A DNA stretch of 64,000 nt from Helicobacter cetorum MIT 99-5656 (GCF_000259275.1 NC_017735.1:1364001-1428000), one strand, 5' to 3'. Positions 10,121 to 20,218 are shown, counted from the stretch's first letter. A program made the numbers and translations. The notes: generated by a model from the letters alone, not told the origin.

Positions 10121-10930
10121 ATGCAAAATGGGTATTACGCGGCTACGGGAGCTATGGTTACACAATTTAACCGCTTGGATTTAGCATCCAATAATTTGGC
10201 TAATCTCAACACCAATGGCTTTAAAAGAGATGATGCGATTACGGGAGACTTTTTAAGACTCTATCAAGAACATAGGGAACGACTACCCTTAGAAGACCAA
10301 ACCAAAGCGAGTGCACAATATTTAAATCGCAATCTCAATCGTGTACCTATTCTTTCAGAAATCTATACCGATAAAAGTCTTGGTGCATTTGAAGAAACTC
10401 ATAGCCCCCTAGATTTTGCCCTAACAAGCCCTAATCTCTACTTTGCAATACAAACCCCTGAAGGCGTAGCCTACACCAGAGATGGGAATTTTAGCGTTGA
10501 TAAAGATGGTTTTTTGGTTACTCTTAATGGCTTTAAAGTGCTTTCACGCTCTGGATTGAATGAAAAAGGGGGGATAATGCTTATGCCTAATGCCGAACTT
10601 GAAGTGGATAGAAGTGGCAATATTACCTTTAGAGACAATGAAGCTCAGATTCAAGCGGGAGCGTTAGCCCTAGTAAGCTTTAGTGAGCCTAAAAACCTTA
10701 AAAAAACGGGACAAAACCTGTATGTTTATCAAGGAAAAGGGGTGAATAATGTGCCTGATTCTAACGCACTCAGACAATACATGCTAGAAAAAAGCAATGT
10801 TAATGCGGTGCGTGAAATGACTGCCCTGATTGAAATTAACCGCTTGTTAGACATGTATTCTAAGGTGCTAAAAACCCATCAAGATGATATGAACGCCGAA
10901 GCTATCAACAAACTCGCCACTAGAGCGTAG
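10121..10930 (+). CDS. flgG: Flagellar basal-body rod protein (FlgG/FlgF type)
   Basis: The 269-residue protein opens with the rod/hook family N-terminus (GYYAATGAMVTQFNRLDLASNNLANLNTNGFK) containing the SNNLAN-type motif. It ends with the matching C-terminal helix (LEKSNVNAVREMTALIEINR), the two parts that polymerise in axial structures. Helicobacter has two FlgG-like genes; position after kgtP matches HP1092. It could equally be named flgF by length. It is exported by the flagellar type III apparatus to form the rod. The gene is monocistronic here, with its own promoter upstream and a hairpin over the stop. Confidence 0.88.
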   Translation: MQNGYYAATGAMVTQFNRLDLASNNLANLNTNGFKRDDAITGDFLRLYQEHRERLPLEDQTKASAQYLNRNLNRVPILSEIYTDKSLGAFEETHSPLDFALTSPNLYFAIQTPEGVAYTRDGNFSVDKDGFLVTLNGFKVLSRSGLNEKGGIMLMPNAELEVDRSGNITFRDNEAQIQAGALALVSFSEPKNLKKTGQNLYVYQGKGVNNVPDSNALRQYMLEKSNVNAVREMTALIEINRLLDMYSKVLKTHQDDMNAEAINKLATRA

Positions 10931-10948
10931 CAACCCTTTTCTACGCTC
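10923..10948 (+). terminator. Hairpin spanning the flgG stop codon
   Basis: GAGCGTAG at 10923-10930 is matched by CTACGCTC at 10941-10948, giving an 8-bp stem with a 10-base loop at the very end of the gene. No clear T-run follows, so termination is plausible but not certain. Confidence 0.45.
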
Positions 10949-11135
10949 CATACTCTGCATATCCTATTGCATCCCAATGGTCTCTAGTGGGGCTACTGGT
11001 GTTTGTTGCTTGTGCGAACTAAAAGTTGCAGATATCCAACACCAAACTAGAAATTCTTTGCTCTTACGCCAAAATAAAAAAGAAAGCAAAACCCAAGGAA
11101 CAAGAAGTCCCCCTACAGAAAAGAATATTTTGTGC

Positions 11136-11705
11136 CTACCTTAAAACACAAACATTACCGAGTTCTTTTAGAACAATCTTAGCAATATAGCCGACTTCAT
11201 TGTCATTAAGATTTTCAACACTAGCCTTGAGATACCTTTTGATTTGCTCAATTTGACAGCCTTCTAGCTTGATTTTTACTACAGCAACTCCAGCTTTCAT
11301 ATTAGTATAAGTGTCTGCAACCTGAATCTTTGTAACCAAATAGTTATAAAAAGAATAACCCACCTTAGTAACCGTTTCATCTGATTCATGAAACTGCTCA
11401 GCGAAGCGTTTTCTATATCTCGTAAAAACTTCATGGAAAATTACAATCATACTCATTTTGGCATTTAAAGTCGCTTGCTCAATCCCTAAATACTTATTAT
11501 CAATAGGAATATAAGCCACACCCATTTCTTCATAAGGAACTTTAGGGTCTTCAAAAACCCACTTAGGGGCATCAGCTAACTCAGCTCTCATGCCTTTCAA
11601 ATCAGAGACTAAAATCTCATTTTCCCTTAAAATACCCTTAGCACTTAGTGAAGTGCTAAGCATCATGCCTAAAAGACCGCCTAAAATAATTCTTCTCAAT
11701 AACAT
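11136..11705 (-). CDS. Exported protein of unknown function (HP0953 type)
   Basis: The 189-residue product starts with a typical signal peptide (basic LLRR, then a hydrophobic run, cleavage likely after SLSAKG), so it should be exported to the periplasm or surface. I see no known domain in the mature part. Position next to rdxA matches the H. pylori conserved hypothetical HP0953. A strong GGGGAAA ribosome site precedes the ATG. The region between it and flgG (about 200 bp) marks a break between two blocks of H. pylori gene order. Confidence 0.7.
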   Translation of the reverse strand: MLLRRIILGGLLGMMLSTSLSAKGILRENEILVSDLKGMRAELADAPKWVFEDPKVPYEEMGVAYIPIDNKYLGIEQATLNAKMSMIVIFHEVFTRYRKRFAEQFHESDETVTKVGYSFYNYLVTKIQVADTYTNMKAGVAVVKIKLEGCQIEQIKRYLKASVENLNDNEVGYIAKIVLKELGNVCVLR

Positions 11706-11796
11706 TTTATTTCCCCTTAAAACTTATTTATCATAGAATTCTCTACTTGTTAGCTAACATACTAGCTAAATAAGACTTTAAAAAAGTTTAAACATG

Positions 11797-12429
11797 CTAT
11801 AGCCAAGTAATTGTAGCTGCTTTTGGTTTCCTTGATTTCAAAGATACACCATTTACTCTCTTACCCAAAGCAATCAAGCATGCAATTTTTGGCTTATTTG
11901 TATGCTCTTTTAGAACTTCACTCACTTTTTTAGCATCAAACCCACCGATAATACAGCTATCTAACCCCATTAAACTCACACCCATACAAATCTGCCCCAC
12001 AGCAATATAGCATTGCTCCAGCATGTATTGTTCTAATTTTTGCATGCTATGATTAAAACTCAAATCAAGCATTTTAGCAAAAGAAGGAATGACCCTAGAT
12101 TTGTAAGGCTCAACATAGAGATTTTGCATATAAGAGCTAGTAGGCAATAATTGACTAGGCTCTAAAGAGCATACTACCATTAAAGCTGAAGCACTTTCAA
12201 TCATATCCTTATTAAAATAGCTATGCGTTGCGATTTGCTTCTTTAGCTCTTTATTTGTAACCATAATAAAATGCCATGGCTGGGTATTATAAGAACTGGG
12301 TGATAATCTGGCTAACTCAGCAATTTCTTCCAACTCTTCACTAGATAGCTTGTAATGAGTATCAAATATTTTACAAGAATGGCGTTCATGCAATAATTGT
12401 TTTCGTTTGGTTTTGTCTAAAAATTTCAT
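11797..12429 (-). CDS. rdxA: Oxygen-insensitive NAD(P)H nitroreductase
   Basis: The 210-residue length and sequence match H. pylori RdxA, the FMN-containing nitroreductase that activates metronidazole and whose loss gives resistance. FMN-binding features are visible: ERHSCKIFD at residues 15-23 and [12 protein letters not shown] near 44-55, plus the conserved [11 protein letters not shown] segment. The frame is intact from start to stop, so the enzyme should be active and the strain is predicted to be metronidazole-susceptible by this route. The gene directly abuts lgt upstream (1-bp overlap), so it belongs to the minus-strand run reading from gpsA. Confidence 0.93.
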   Translation of the reverse strand: MKFLDKTKRKQLLHERHSCKIFDTHYKLSSEELEEIAELARLSPSSYNTQPWHFIMVTNKELKKQIATHSYFNKDMIESASALMVVCSLEPSQLLPTSSYMQNLYVEPYKSRVIPSFAKMLDLSFNHSMQKLEQYMLEQCYIAVGQICMGVSLMGLDSCIIGGFDAKKVSEVLKEHTNKPKIACLIALGKRVNGVSLKSRKPKAATITWL

Positions 12430-13277
12430 TAATTATCCTTTATTTTAGAATACTTTTTAGCATACAATAAAATTCCTAAAGAAACAATTACCATAAACAA
12501 ACTTAGTATTTGCCCCATGCTCAAATTAAAAATATAAACCCCCATTTGACTATCAGGCTCCCTGTAAAACTCTGCTACAAAACGCATGAGTGAATACCCC
12601 AAACCATAAACCACAATCAATAACCCATGTGTTTTAGTGTATTTCTTAGCGAGCATTACCATAAAAAATACTACAATCCCTTCTAAAAACGCCTCAATAA
12701 GCTGGCTAGGATAACGCAACTCATTATTTATGACAATGCCTATCATTTGTCCTAAATGGCTGTTCTCTGGCACAATTCTCCCAAAAAGCTCTTGGTTTAA
12801 AAAATTCCCAATTCTGCCAAAAACATATCCTAAAGGTAAGCTAATGGCGATTAAATCCAAATAGATTAAGAGCTTTTTTAAATCTTTACGACTATAAAGG
12901 TACGAAGCGACTAAAAACCCTACCAAACCCCCATGATAGCTCATTCCACGAATACCTACAAAATTCCCTTCACTATCAAAGGGGTTAAAGATTTGCCAAA
13001 AATGTATTAAATAGTAGCTAGAATTTGGGTCATAAATAAGAATGTATCCTATTCTTGCCCCCAAAACTATGCCAAGTTCTGCCCATAAAAAATAACTCTC
13101 AAAATCCTTTCTTTCAATAGGAAATCTTTTGGGGTCATTTTTAATCATTCTTAATGCCATGTAAAAGGCTATGATAATCGCACAAGCATACGCTAAACCA
13201 TACCAATGCACTTCAATGCCACCAATGCTAAAGGCTATGGGGTCAAAACGCTCATAAATCGTATTCCAAACATTCAT
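12429..13277 (-). CDS. lgt: Prolipoprotein diacylglyceryl transferase
   Basis: Lgt transfers diacylglycerol from phosphatidylglycerol to the lipobox cysteine of prolipoproteins at the inner membrane. The 282-residue protein has about seven hydrophobic segments, the conserved YHGGLVGF stretch near residue 110, and the family signature [14 protein letters not shown] around 154-167. Length is normal. It lies between a pseudouridine synthase gene (2-bp gap) and rdxA (1-bp overlap), the order HP0956-HP0955-HP0954 known in H. pylori. Confidence 0.95.
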   Translation of the reverse strand: MNVWNTIYERFDPIAFSIGGIEVHWYGLAYACAIIIAFYMALRMIKNDPKRFPIERKDFESYFLWAELGIVLGARIGYILIYDPNSSYYLIHFWQIFNPFDSEGNFVGIRGMSYHGGLVGFLVASYLYSRKDLKKLLIYLDLIAISLPLGYVFGRIGNFLNQELFGRIVPENSHLGQMIGIVINNELRYPSQLIEAFLEGIVVFFMVMLAKKYTKTHGLLIVVYGLGYSLMRFVAEFYREPDSQMGVYIFNLSMGQILSLFMVIVSLGILLYAKKYSKIKDN

Positions 13278-13279
13278 GT

Positions 13280-14014
13280 TTAACTCTCAAATTCAAATTC
13301 TTTAGGGGCAATGGCCTCAAACTCATACCCTAATAATGCAATTTTATGCGCATGGAGCATTAAGCGTTTAGCCGGAACTTGCTTATTGCCATAGAGCGTA
13401 TCACCTATAATGGGGTAATTGATATGCTTTAAATGCACTCTAATTTGGTGCGTTCTTCCGGTTTTAATCTCTACTTTTAGAAGGGTTTTTTTACCCATAA
13501 TTTTTAAGGGTGTAACCTTAGTAAGAGCATCTTGTCCTTTGGGCGAGATTTTACTAAAAGCTTTGGTAGTTTTAGTCGTAAGTATGGGGGCATTAATTTC
13601 TTGCTCTTCTTCTAAGATACCTTGAACTAATGCTAGATATTCTTTCTTTACCACCCTATCTTTAAAAGCCTTTTTAGCTTTTAAGTGAAATTCTGAATTT
13701 TCTTTGACTAATAAAATCACTCCGCTAGTCTCTTTATCCAAACGATGTAGTAACACCCAATCGTTGAAAAAATGCATTAAGTCATAGCTCTCTATAAAGG
13801 GGGGTTTAAAAAGGGCTAGAACATTTTCATCTTCAAAAATCACGCTGGGTTTTTCAATCTTTTGGATACTAAAGCGTGTGTTTTTGGGTAGCTCCTTTCT
13901 AGCAATGCCAAGTTTCTTGCCCCCTATGCTTACTAATCCTAAATCAATCAAAGCTTTTGCTTTTTTATTAGAAATATTTTCTTGTATGCTTAATAATTTA
14001 TAGGCTTTTTCCAT
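13280..14014 (-). CDS. RluD-family RNA pseudouridine synthase
   Basis: The protein has an N-terminal S4-like RNA-binding domain (residues 1-50) and then the RluA/RluD catalytic signature HRLDKETSG, whose aspartate is the active-site residue. A later RTHQIRVHL motif completes the family pattern. It should isomerise uridines in 23S rRNA or tRNA; the exact target cannot be read from sequence. At 244 residues it is short for RluD, like its H. pylori counterpart HP0956. It is 2 bp from waaA upstream and 2 bp from lgt downstream, so probably co-transcribed. Confidence 0.88.
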   Translation of the reverse strand: MEKAYKLLSIQENISNKKAKALIDLGLVSIGGKKLGIARKELPKNTRFSIQKIEKPSVIFEDENVLALFKPPFIESYDLMHFFNDWVLLHRLDKETSGVILLVKENSEFHLKAKKAFKDRVVKKEYLALVQGILEEEQEINAPILTTKTTKAFSKISPKGQDALTKVTPLKIMGKKTLLKVEIKTGRTHQIRVHLKHINYPIIGDTLYGNKQVPAKRLMLHAHKIALLGYEFEAIAPKEFEFES

Positions 14015-14016
14015 AT

Positions 14017-15198
14017 CTATCCTTTAATAAGTGTGAGTAATTCGCTCAAATCATGTTGATTCTCTAAAAAACGCACCACGCCTAAATTTTCATAATCCAA
14101 AAGGGCGTTTAACAAATTCTCTTTTTTTACCATCTTATAAGGGCTTACTAACTCAAACAGCGCTAATTGATTAAAAATGTATTCCCCTGTGATTAAGCGG
14201 GTGTTAAAAAACGCCGGCTCTAAGGGGTTATGCCCCCCTTTTTTGATAAATGAACCCCCCAAGATTACAATATCTGCAATTTGATAAAAATTATTCAATT
14301 CCCCTAAGCTATCCACTAATAAAATATCGCATTCCACAAAACCCTTTGAAGAAAAAAATTCTAAGCTAAAGGGCGTAGTTTTTAATATATTTTGCAATAG
14401 ATTTTGCACGCTTTTAAAACGCTCCGGGTGGCGTGGCACAATGATTAGTCTTGCATGCGTATAAATCTTTTTAAATTCCAAAAACGCCTTTAAACCTAGC
14501 TCTTCTTCACTCTCATGCGTGCTTGCTAAAACTACATTTAAAGCATTAGGGTTTTTAGGATAATAGCGAGTGATTGTGGGCTTTGAAAAACGCTTGATAT
14601 TAAAAAAATTGATGACCTTTTTAGCCCCTAAACTTAATAAGCGCATTTTATCCTCTTCACTTTGGGCTAAAATCAAATCAATGCGTTTGAATAAGATAGA
14701 ATAAAAGAGTTTAAAACGCTGATACTTAGGGTAAGATTGAGTGCTAATCCTAGCGTTAATGAGCATGGTTTTTGCCCCTAATTTTTGAGCCATATCAAAC
14801 ACATTAAACCACAACTCCGCTTCTGTAACCACTAAGGTTTTTAATTTTTTTAAGTTTGTTTTCCAAGTAAATAATAAGGTTTCAAAAGGTAAGTAACGCA
14901 CTTCTATATGCTTAAAATTGCAATAAGACTTAGATGCTAATTCAAAGCCAGTGTTAGTGGTAACGCTAATTAAAATAGGCTCTTTTAAAGCTTGAATGAT
15001 GGGTTCTAAGGATTTGACTTCCCCATAAGAGCATGCATGAAACCAAAAAGTCGGTTCGCTTTTCAAAGCGTTATCTTTTAGAAAAAAGCGAGCCTTTAAA
15101 GAATAGCGGTATTTTTCCTTGAAACTCAAAAGTAAAATTATGGGTGAACAAAGAAAATGCCCCAAACTCAAGCATAAAAAATAGAAAAACTTAAACAA
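14017..15198 (-). CDS. waaA: 3-deoxy-D-manno-octulosonic acid (KDO) transferase
   Basis: WaaA (KdtA) adds KDO to the lipid A precursor, an early inner-core step of LPS synthesis at the cytoplasmic face of the inner membrane. The 393-residue protein has an N-terminal hydrophobic anchor, the acceptor-side FHACSYGEVKS motif, INARIS in the middle, and the donor-binding GGSFIKKGGHNPLEP segment in the C-terminal half, all typical of GT30 enzymes. Length is normal. It sits between the flgZ-type zinc-ribbon gene (7-bp gap) and the pseudouridine synthase. Confidence 0.93.
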   Translation of the reverse strand: MFKFFYFLCLSLGHFLCSPIILLLSFKEKYRYSLKARFFLKDNALKSEPTFWFHACSYGEVKSLEPIIQALKEPILISVTTNTGFELASKSYCNFKHIEVRYLPFETLLFTWKTNLKKLKTLVVTEAELWFNVFDMAQKLGAKTMLINARISTQSYPKYQRFKLFYSILFKRIDLILAQSEEDKMRLLSLGAKKVINFFNIKRFSKPTITRYYPKNPNALNVVLASTHESEEELGLKAFLEFKKIYTHARLIIVPRHPERFKSVQNLLQNILKTTPFSLEFFSSKGFVECDILLVDSLGELNNFYQIADIVILGGSFIKKGGHNPLEPAFFNTRLITGEYIFNQLALFELVSPYKMVKKENLLNALLDYENLGVVRFLENQHDLSELLTLIKG

Positions 15199-15205
15199 CT
15201 AACAA

Positions 15206-15937
15206 TTATTCTTGGCTTTCTGTAGGTAATTCCAAACTCTCAGCGTATAAAATACGCCCACAATGCGGACAAGTGATAATATCCCCACTACTTAGCACTT
15301 CTGAATAAGTCTTGTCATTCAGTCTAATGAAGCAACCCCCACAAGCTTGTTTTTTTATCGTTACAATGCTGGTGTTTTTAGCCCACCTTCTAATCCTTTC
15401 ATAAAAGCTATAGATTTTAGGCTCCATTTTTCCCACTAAATCTTCTTTCTTTTTAAAGATAATTTGTTGGGTTTCTTTGATATTTTGGACTTCGCTTTCT
15501 ACGGAGCTTTCTAGTTCATTCGCTAATTTTTCAAGCTCTAACATTTCATTTTTTAAGCTCTCTTGCCTCTCGCTTTTATGCTTGATTTCATTTTGTAAAT
15601 TTTCAATTTCTCTATTTGCCTGACTAGAACGCTCCTTAGCAATATCCTCTTCAATATTTAAAGAACGCAATTCCCTTTCAGATTTAATCTCACTCATTTT
15701 CTTTTGAATACTAGCAATTTTAGCGTTAGTGTCTTGTAAGGTCTGCTCGTTTTTGGAAACTTGTAGTTTTAGGGCTAATTTTTCTTCTTCTAAATTCAAA
15801 GATTCTTTATTCTTAGCTTCTTTGTCATTCAATGCTTTATCCAAGTCTTTACGCTTTTCTCTAATGAGTGGCTCTAAAGAGTCAATTTCTTTATCCAAAT
15901 TAGAAATATCAATCAATTGTTTGAGATGAATATTCAT
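15206..15937 (-). CDS. flgZ: Coiled-coil zinc-ribbon protein, HP0958/FlgZ type
   Basis: Residues 15-185 are a nearly continuous heptad-rich coiled coil dense in E, K and L. The C-terminus is a zinc ribbon with CGGCFIRL near residue 199 and CPHCGRIL near 224. The H. pylori counterpart HP0958 stabilises the flagellar sigma factor RpoN and binds flaA mRNA, so this gene is a flagellar regulator rather than a structural part. It is notable that a sigma-54-type promoter occurs elsewhere in this window, upstream of fliK. The product (243 residues) is full length. Confidence 0.88.
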   Translation of the reverse strand: MNIHLKQLIDISNLDKEIDSLEPLIREKRKDLDKALNDKEAKNKESLNLEEEKLALKLQVSKNEQTLQDTNAKIASIQKKMSEIKSERELRSLNIEEDIAKERSSQANREIENLQNEIKHKSERQESLKNEMLELEKLANELESSVESEVQNIKETQQIIFKKKEDLVGKMEPKIYSFYERIRRWAKNTSIVTIKKQACGGCFIRLNDKTYSEVLSSGDIITCPHCGRILYAESLELPTESQE

Positions 15938-15951
15938 AAAATAGTTTTCCT

Positions 15952-16683
15952 TTAAGTAAATTGCAAGGGGTTTTCAAAATGTTCTATTGTAACCAAATAA
16001 TCATAAGAATGCAAAATTTCAGCCATAATTTGTGCGAACGCCCTTTCGCTATAATAGTGTGTCGCATCAATGAGACTAATACCTAAAGATTTGGCTATCA
16101 TACAATCATGGTATTTAATATCGCCAGTAATCAAGCAAGTTTCTTTTTTTAAAGAATGAAGTGCGAACGCTCCAGCTCCACATACAAACGCCACTTCTTT
16201 AATCACTTGAGAACCTTTAGTGCATGCTAATTTTTCAACCCCCAAGCAAAATTTAACATGCTCTAAGAGTTTATCAAAGTCCCAATTTAAATTTTCTTTA
16301 ACTAAGATGAGATTTTTTTCTATTAAATTATCAAATCCTAAAAGTGTCTTAGCAAAGTGCTTGTTTAGATGCGTTTTATCAAAATTCGTGTGCATGCTAA
16401 TAGTAGAAATATTTTTTTCAACTAAAAGTTTTAAAATATTACTAGGATAGGTATCATAATCAAGTGCTTTTAAGGGCTTGAAAATTAAGGGGTGGTGTGT
16501 GATGATTAGGGCATTTTGTGGGGCATTAGTGGCAATTTCAAGCGTTATTTCTAAGCATGCGATAATCTTACTAATTTCATTATTTTTGCTCCCTAAATTC
16601 AGTCCGCTATTATCCCAAGATTCTTGAAATTCAAAAGGCGAAATCGTGTTTAAAACTTCAAGCACTTCCCCAACTAACGCCAT
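15952..16683 (-). CDS. NIF3-like metal-binding protein
   Basis: The protein belongs to the NIF3/YbgI (DUF34) family. It has the family N-terminus ISPFEFQESWDNSGLNLG, then LIITHHPLIFKP with metal-binding histidines, and a C-terminal LIDATHYYSERAF segment supplying another. The family forms toroidal hexamers with a dinuclear metal site; cellular function is not settled. I place the start at 16683 (M-A-L-V) rather than an upstream ATG at 16719, because the upstream option would overlap glyQ and add residues absent from the family. Confidence 0.85.
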   Translation of the reverse strand: MALVGEVLEVLNTISPFEFQESWDNSGLNLGSKNNEISKIIACLEITLEIATNAPQNALIITHHPLIFKPLKALDYDTYPSNILKLLVEKNISTISMHTNFDKTHLNKHFAKTLLGFDNLIEKNLILVKENLNWDFDKLLEHVKFCLGVEKLACTKGSQVIKEVAFVCGAGAFALHSLKKETCLITGDIKYHDCMIAKSLGISLIDATHYYSERAFAQIMAEILHSYDYLVTIEHFENPLQFT

Positions 16684-16685
16684 TT

Positions 16686-17585
16686 TTAAGCCTTTGAAGT
16701 TAAAGCGTTTTTTAAGCACTCTTCTCTTTCTTCTTCTTGTTCTTTATACAACACAGCACAGCCTTTGGCTAAATCTCTGATTTGTAAAATATAATTTTGT
16801 CTCTCAGCCACAGAAATCGCCTTTCTAGCGTCTAAGATATTGAAAAAATGCGAGCATAACATCACAAAATCATAAGCCGGCAAAGGCAGTTTGTTTTCCA
16901 AGCAATGTAAAGCTTCTTCTTTGACATTTTTAAACATTTCTAACAATCTCTCTACGCTCGCTACTTCAAAATGATACTTGCTAAACTCATATTCGCTTTC
17001 TAAATGCACTTGAGCGTAACGCACGCTTTCTTTGTGATTTTTTGCCCATTCAATCTCTAGTATGCTCTCTACTTTTTGAACATACATCGCTAATCTTTCT
17101 AAGCCATAAGTGATTTCTACAGGAATGGGGTTACAAAGAATGCCCCCCACTTGTTGAAAATATGTAAATTGTGTAACTTCCATGCCATCAAGCCACACTT
17201 CCCAGCCTAGTCCCCATGCCCCAAGAGTAGGGCTTTCCCAGTTATCTTCTACAAATCTAATATCATGCTCATTAAGTTTTATCCCTAAAACTTCCAAACT
17301 TTTTAAATACAATTCTTGGATATTAGAGGGGCTTGGCTTAATCACTACTTGAAATTGATAATAGCTCCCTAAGCGGTTAGGATTCTCTCCATAACGCCCA
17401 TCAGTTGGTCGCCTAGACGGAGCGACATAAGCCACATTCCAAGGCTTTTTATCCAAACTCCTTAAAAGCGTTGCAGGGTGGAATGTCCCAGCCCCTGCAG
17501 GAATATCATAAGGCTGAATGACTAAACAACCTTGATTTTTCCAATATTCCTGTAATTTTAATAATAAACTTGAAAAATCTTGCAT
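16686..17585 (-). CDS. glyQ: Glycyl-tRNA synthetase alpha subunit
   Basis: This is the 299-residue catalytic alpha chain of the bacterial alpha2-beta2 glycyl-tRNA synthetase. The N-terminus ([26 protein letters not shown]) and the [21 protein letters not shown] segment are diagnostic of the class II core. The beta-subunit gene glyS is not adjacent, as in H. pylori. It lies between gpsA (11-bp gap) and the NIF3-like gene in the minus-strand run. Confidence 0.96.
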   Translation of the reverse strand: MQDFSSLLLKLQEYWKNQGCLVIQPYDIPAGAGTFHPATLLRSLDKKPWNVAYVAPSRRPTDGRYGENPNRLGSYYQFQVVIKPSPSNIQELYLKSLEVLGIKLNEHDIRFVEDNWESPTLGAWGLGWEVWLDGMEVTQFTYFQQVGGILCNPIPVEITYGLERLAMYVQKVESILEIEWAKNHKESVRYAQVHLESEYEFSKYHFEVASVERLLEMFKNVKEEALHCLENKLPLPAYDFVMLCSHFFNILDARKAISVAERQNYILQIRDLAKGCAVLYKEQEEEREECLKNALTSKA

Positions 17586-17596
17586 GTTCTATCCTT

Positions 17597-18535
17597 TTAA
17601 GTGCGTCTAATCAAATCATTCATGCTCTCTAGCACATTTTTACCCTTTAAAAGCAAGGCTAATTCGCTTGCAATAGGCGTGTAAATGTGGTGTTCTTGTG
17701 CCATTTCCACAATAGCATTTGTGGTCTTTACCCCTTCAGCTACTTCACCTAATTCTTCTAAAATTCTTTCTAGGGGCTTACTTTGGGCTAACCCTAAACC
17801 CACACGATAATTCCTTGACAAAATAGAATTAGCGGTTAAAAACAAATCTCCAGCCCCAGAGAGACCTAAAAAAGTCTCCGTTTTGCCCCCAAAATACGCC
17901 CCAAAGCGTTGCATTTCCACTAAGCCACGAGACAATAAACTAGCCTTAGCGCTATTACCGAGTTTCAAGCCATCACACACGCCCCCAGCAATCGCAATCA
18001 CATTTTTATACGCTCCAGCGATTTCGCCCCCCACCACATCTTCTTGAGCATAAGCTCTAATAAAGGATGGGGTTTTGTTAGCAAATTCTAGTGCTAAGGC
18101 ATGATTATGAGAATGAATCACTAATGCACAAGGCAAACCCTGAATGATTTCAGCCGCAAAACTAGGTCCAGCTAAAAAACACAAACAACTAGGCTCAATA
18201 AAATCCTTAGCGATTTCGCTCACAAAAGCCTTGTTTAAAACTTCTATCCCTTTAGATGCGATTAAAACCTTAGCATTTTTAGGTAAAGAAGCGTTTTTAA
18301 ACCACTCTCTTAAATGTTGCACGCTAATGGCTACGATGTATAATTGCGAATCTAAGCCCATTTCCAAGCTCACTGGCTCTATAGGGGTAGAACCCTTAGA
18401 AACTAAAGCATGATTAAGCTCTTTCAAAGGTTCATTTAAATCCCGCCTTGAGATGATTTTAACTTTATTCTTTTCTCCAAAAGCAAAGGCTAAAGCCCTC
18501 CCCCACGCTCCGCCACCAAATACTGAAATTTCCAT
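17597..18535 (-). CDS. gpsA: NAD(P)H-dependent glycerol-3-phosphate dehydrogenase
   Basis: GpsA makes sn-glycerol-3-phosphate for phospholipid synthesis. The dinucleotide-binding loop [12 protein letters not shown] is at residues 5-16, and the catalytic lysine is in [12 protein letters not shown] around residue 187. The 312 residues are normal. It is the most upstream gene of the minus-strand run ending at rdxA. The intergenic stretch upstream (to 18621) separates it from a divergent-in-function outer membrane protein gene on the same strand. Confidence 0.95.
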   Translation of the reverse strand: MEISVFGGGAWGRALAFAFGEKNKVKIISRRDLNEPLKELNHALVSKGSTPIEPVSLEMGLDSQLYIVAISVQHLREWFKNASLPKNAKVLIASKGIEVLNKAFVSEIAKDFIEPSCLCFLAGPSFAAEIIQGLPCALVIHSHNHALALEFANKTPSFIRAYAQEDVVGGEIAGAYKNVIAIAGGVCDGLKLGNSAKASLLSRGLVEMQRFGAYFGGKTETFLGLSGAGDLFLTANSILSRNYRVGLGLAQSKPLERILEELGEVAEGVKTTNAIVEMAQEHHIYTPIASELALLLKGKNVLESMNDLIRRT

Positions 18536-18621
18536 TAAATTCCTAATCTAATTGATTGTAAAACTCAGCATTTTACAATAGCAACCCTAAAATAGCCCTT
18601 ACAATCAAATGCCACTCTTAG

Positions 18622-20043
18622 TTAAAACAAATAATAATAACTAATAAACATGCTATAAAGAGTGTTGTTTTGAACTTCATAGAGTTTGTTAGAAGTGTTT
18701 AAAGAAACACTAGGATTTTTTAAGAAAGGCACCTTCACTCCTAAATCAAATTCATGCATGCCATTAAAGACAAATCTTAATCCTGTATGTAAGAAGGTGT
18801 TAAATTGAGTGTTACTCACATGGTTGTCTTTGATTTGAGCAATTGAAGTGTTTCCAGCAAGATTGACTCCAGCAAAGATTCCAAAAATCATGCTTTGCTT
18901 GTCGTTATTGTCTATGATATTAGCTAGGAAGTCTAACCCACCCCCATAAAGGATATTAGAGTTAGAGAAGTAAGCGTTAGTGTAAAGGTATTCAATATTA
19001 GCATAAGTTCTTAATCCAAATCTAGGCACAAAGAAATGTTTGTATCCTATAGCTAGACTAACTCCATAATGGAGAGTGGTTTGTTTGGAAACAGACACTA
19101 AATTTGAAAGGTTGGTTTGAGTATAGCGGTTTGTTTGTAAGGTTAGTAGGCGGTAGAGAGAAGCAAACATATTTGGAACATCTTGTGGTAACTCTGGCGG
19201 AATAATGGGACCTTTGTAACGAGTAGAACCATTATCATAAATACCATTATAGTAACAATTATAGTCTTCTAGTTGCTGTTGTGTATAACCCTGCGGAATA
19301 GCAACATGATATGCTGTTGGGCAAGTGGGAAAATCTGCATTTGGAGTTTTTATCTCATTAAACAGACTACGATACTTGGTTAGATAAACCTTAGCATTAG
19401 GACCAGCAACATTTAAACAATTATGCCGTTTATCTAAACCTTTTTTTCTATCGCAAAAGCTTTGAAATTGACCCCATTCAGTCGGATACTCAGTAGAAGC
19501 ATGCTCTAAGGCATCAGCTCTCTGTGTCCAGTAACCGCTAACTTTGTTTTCATAATCTTTTTTGGCTAAATCTTGGGCTTGCTGTTGGGGGTCATCTTGT
19601 GGTTGTTCGGCTCTTCCTTGTGGTCGTTTTGATTTGCTTTGTGGTGGGTCTTGTTTCTGTGCCTGTGGTGGTAGCGGTGCTTCAGCTGGGTTCTCTTGGG
19701 GTGAGCTAGACTGGGCGGATTTATGCTGTGGCGGTGGGTCTTGGACTTGTGGTTTATCTTCAGGAAGTGGTTTGGTTTGGGGTAGCACTCTAGGTTGGCT
19801 AGGCGGACTTTCAACTACCTTTGGCGGAGTGGGTTTTTGCTGTGGTGGCTCTAAGGTGGTAATGGTGCGTTTTTGTTCACCTTGACCAATTAAAAAGCTT
19901 CCACCCGCATACCATGAGCTTTCTTCAGCTCTCAAATCCGTTAAGAAAGCTAAGGGTATGAAGAGTAAAGGTCTCATAAACTGCCCCCCCCCCCCGAGCT
20001 TGTTGTTGTGGCTACTATTTGAAAAAAGGCTATAAAAATTCAT
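18622..20043 (-). CDS. Phase-variable Helicobacter outer membrane protein with proline-rich region
   Basis: The 473-residue product has a C-terminal beta-barrel half (about 320-473) typical of Helicobacter OMP families: alternating aromatic strands such as SLAIGYKHFF and GLRTYANIEYLY, ending in FISYYYLF. The N-terminal half carries a signal-like segment (MRPLLFIPLAFLTDLRAEE, residues 23-41), the SSWYAGG start of the mature OMP, then a P/Q-rich unstructured stretch (about 60-165). A G12 tract (19984-19995) encodes Gly17-20, just before the hydrophobic segment. The start at 20043 has an AGGAA ribosome site 7 bases upstream and reads through the tract in frame (ON). An internal ATG at 19977, with the G-run 6 bases before it, is the alternative start. 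Subfamily (Hop, Hor or Hom) is unresolved. Confidence 0.8.
   Translation of the reverse strand: MNFYSLFSNSSHNNKLGGGGQFMRPLLFIPLAFLTDLRAEESSWYAGGSFLIGQGEQKRTITTLEPPQQKPTPPKVVESPPSQPRVLPQTKPLPEDKPQVQDPPPQHKSAQSSSPQENPAEAPLPPQAQKQDPPQSKSKRPQGRAEQPQDDPQQQAQDLAKKDYENKVSGYWTQRADALEHASTEYPTEWGQFQSFCDRKKGLDKRHNCLNVAGPNAKVYLTKYRSLFNEIKTPNADFPTCPTAYHVAIPQGYTQQQLEDYNCYYNGIYDNGSTRYKGPIIPPELPQDVPNMFASLYRLLTLQTNRYTQTNLSNLVSVSKQTTLHYGVSLAIGYKHFFVPRFGLRTYANIEYLYTNAYFSNSNILYGGGLDFLANIIDNNDKQSMIFGIFAGVNLAGNTSIAQIKDNHVSNTQFNTFLHTGLRFVFNGMHEFDLGVKVPFLKNPSVSLNTSNKLYEVQNNTLYSMFISYYYLF
19984..19995 (-). repeat. Homopolymeric G12 tract (phase-variation switch)
   Basis: Twelve consecutive C on the plus strand read as G12 in the coding strand of the OMP gene. 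A change of one or two units would shift the frame between the upstream start and the secretion signal. Tracts of this length in Helicobacter are generally hypermutable. Confidence 0.85.
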
Positions 20044-20218
20044 GTTAGATTCCTAAATATTTTAATTCATTGATTATCAAGTCAATATAACACAAAACAC
20101 ATGAATTTAAAGTGAATGTTTGTGGTTTGTAGGATATAAGTTTTAAGGCTGTTCTGAATTTATGCAAATGATTTTGTTAAAAAGAATAATCCCTGTTGCA
20201 ACATTGTATAGATAAACT

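Noticed and set aside
19566..19885. Open frames inside the proline-rich part of the OMP gene on both strands
   Set aside because: They are shadows caused by the biased P/Q-rich codons; no start signals or family features.
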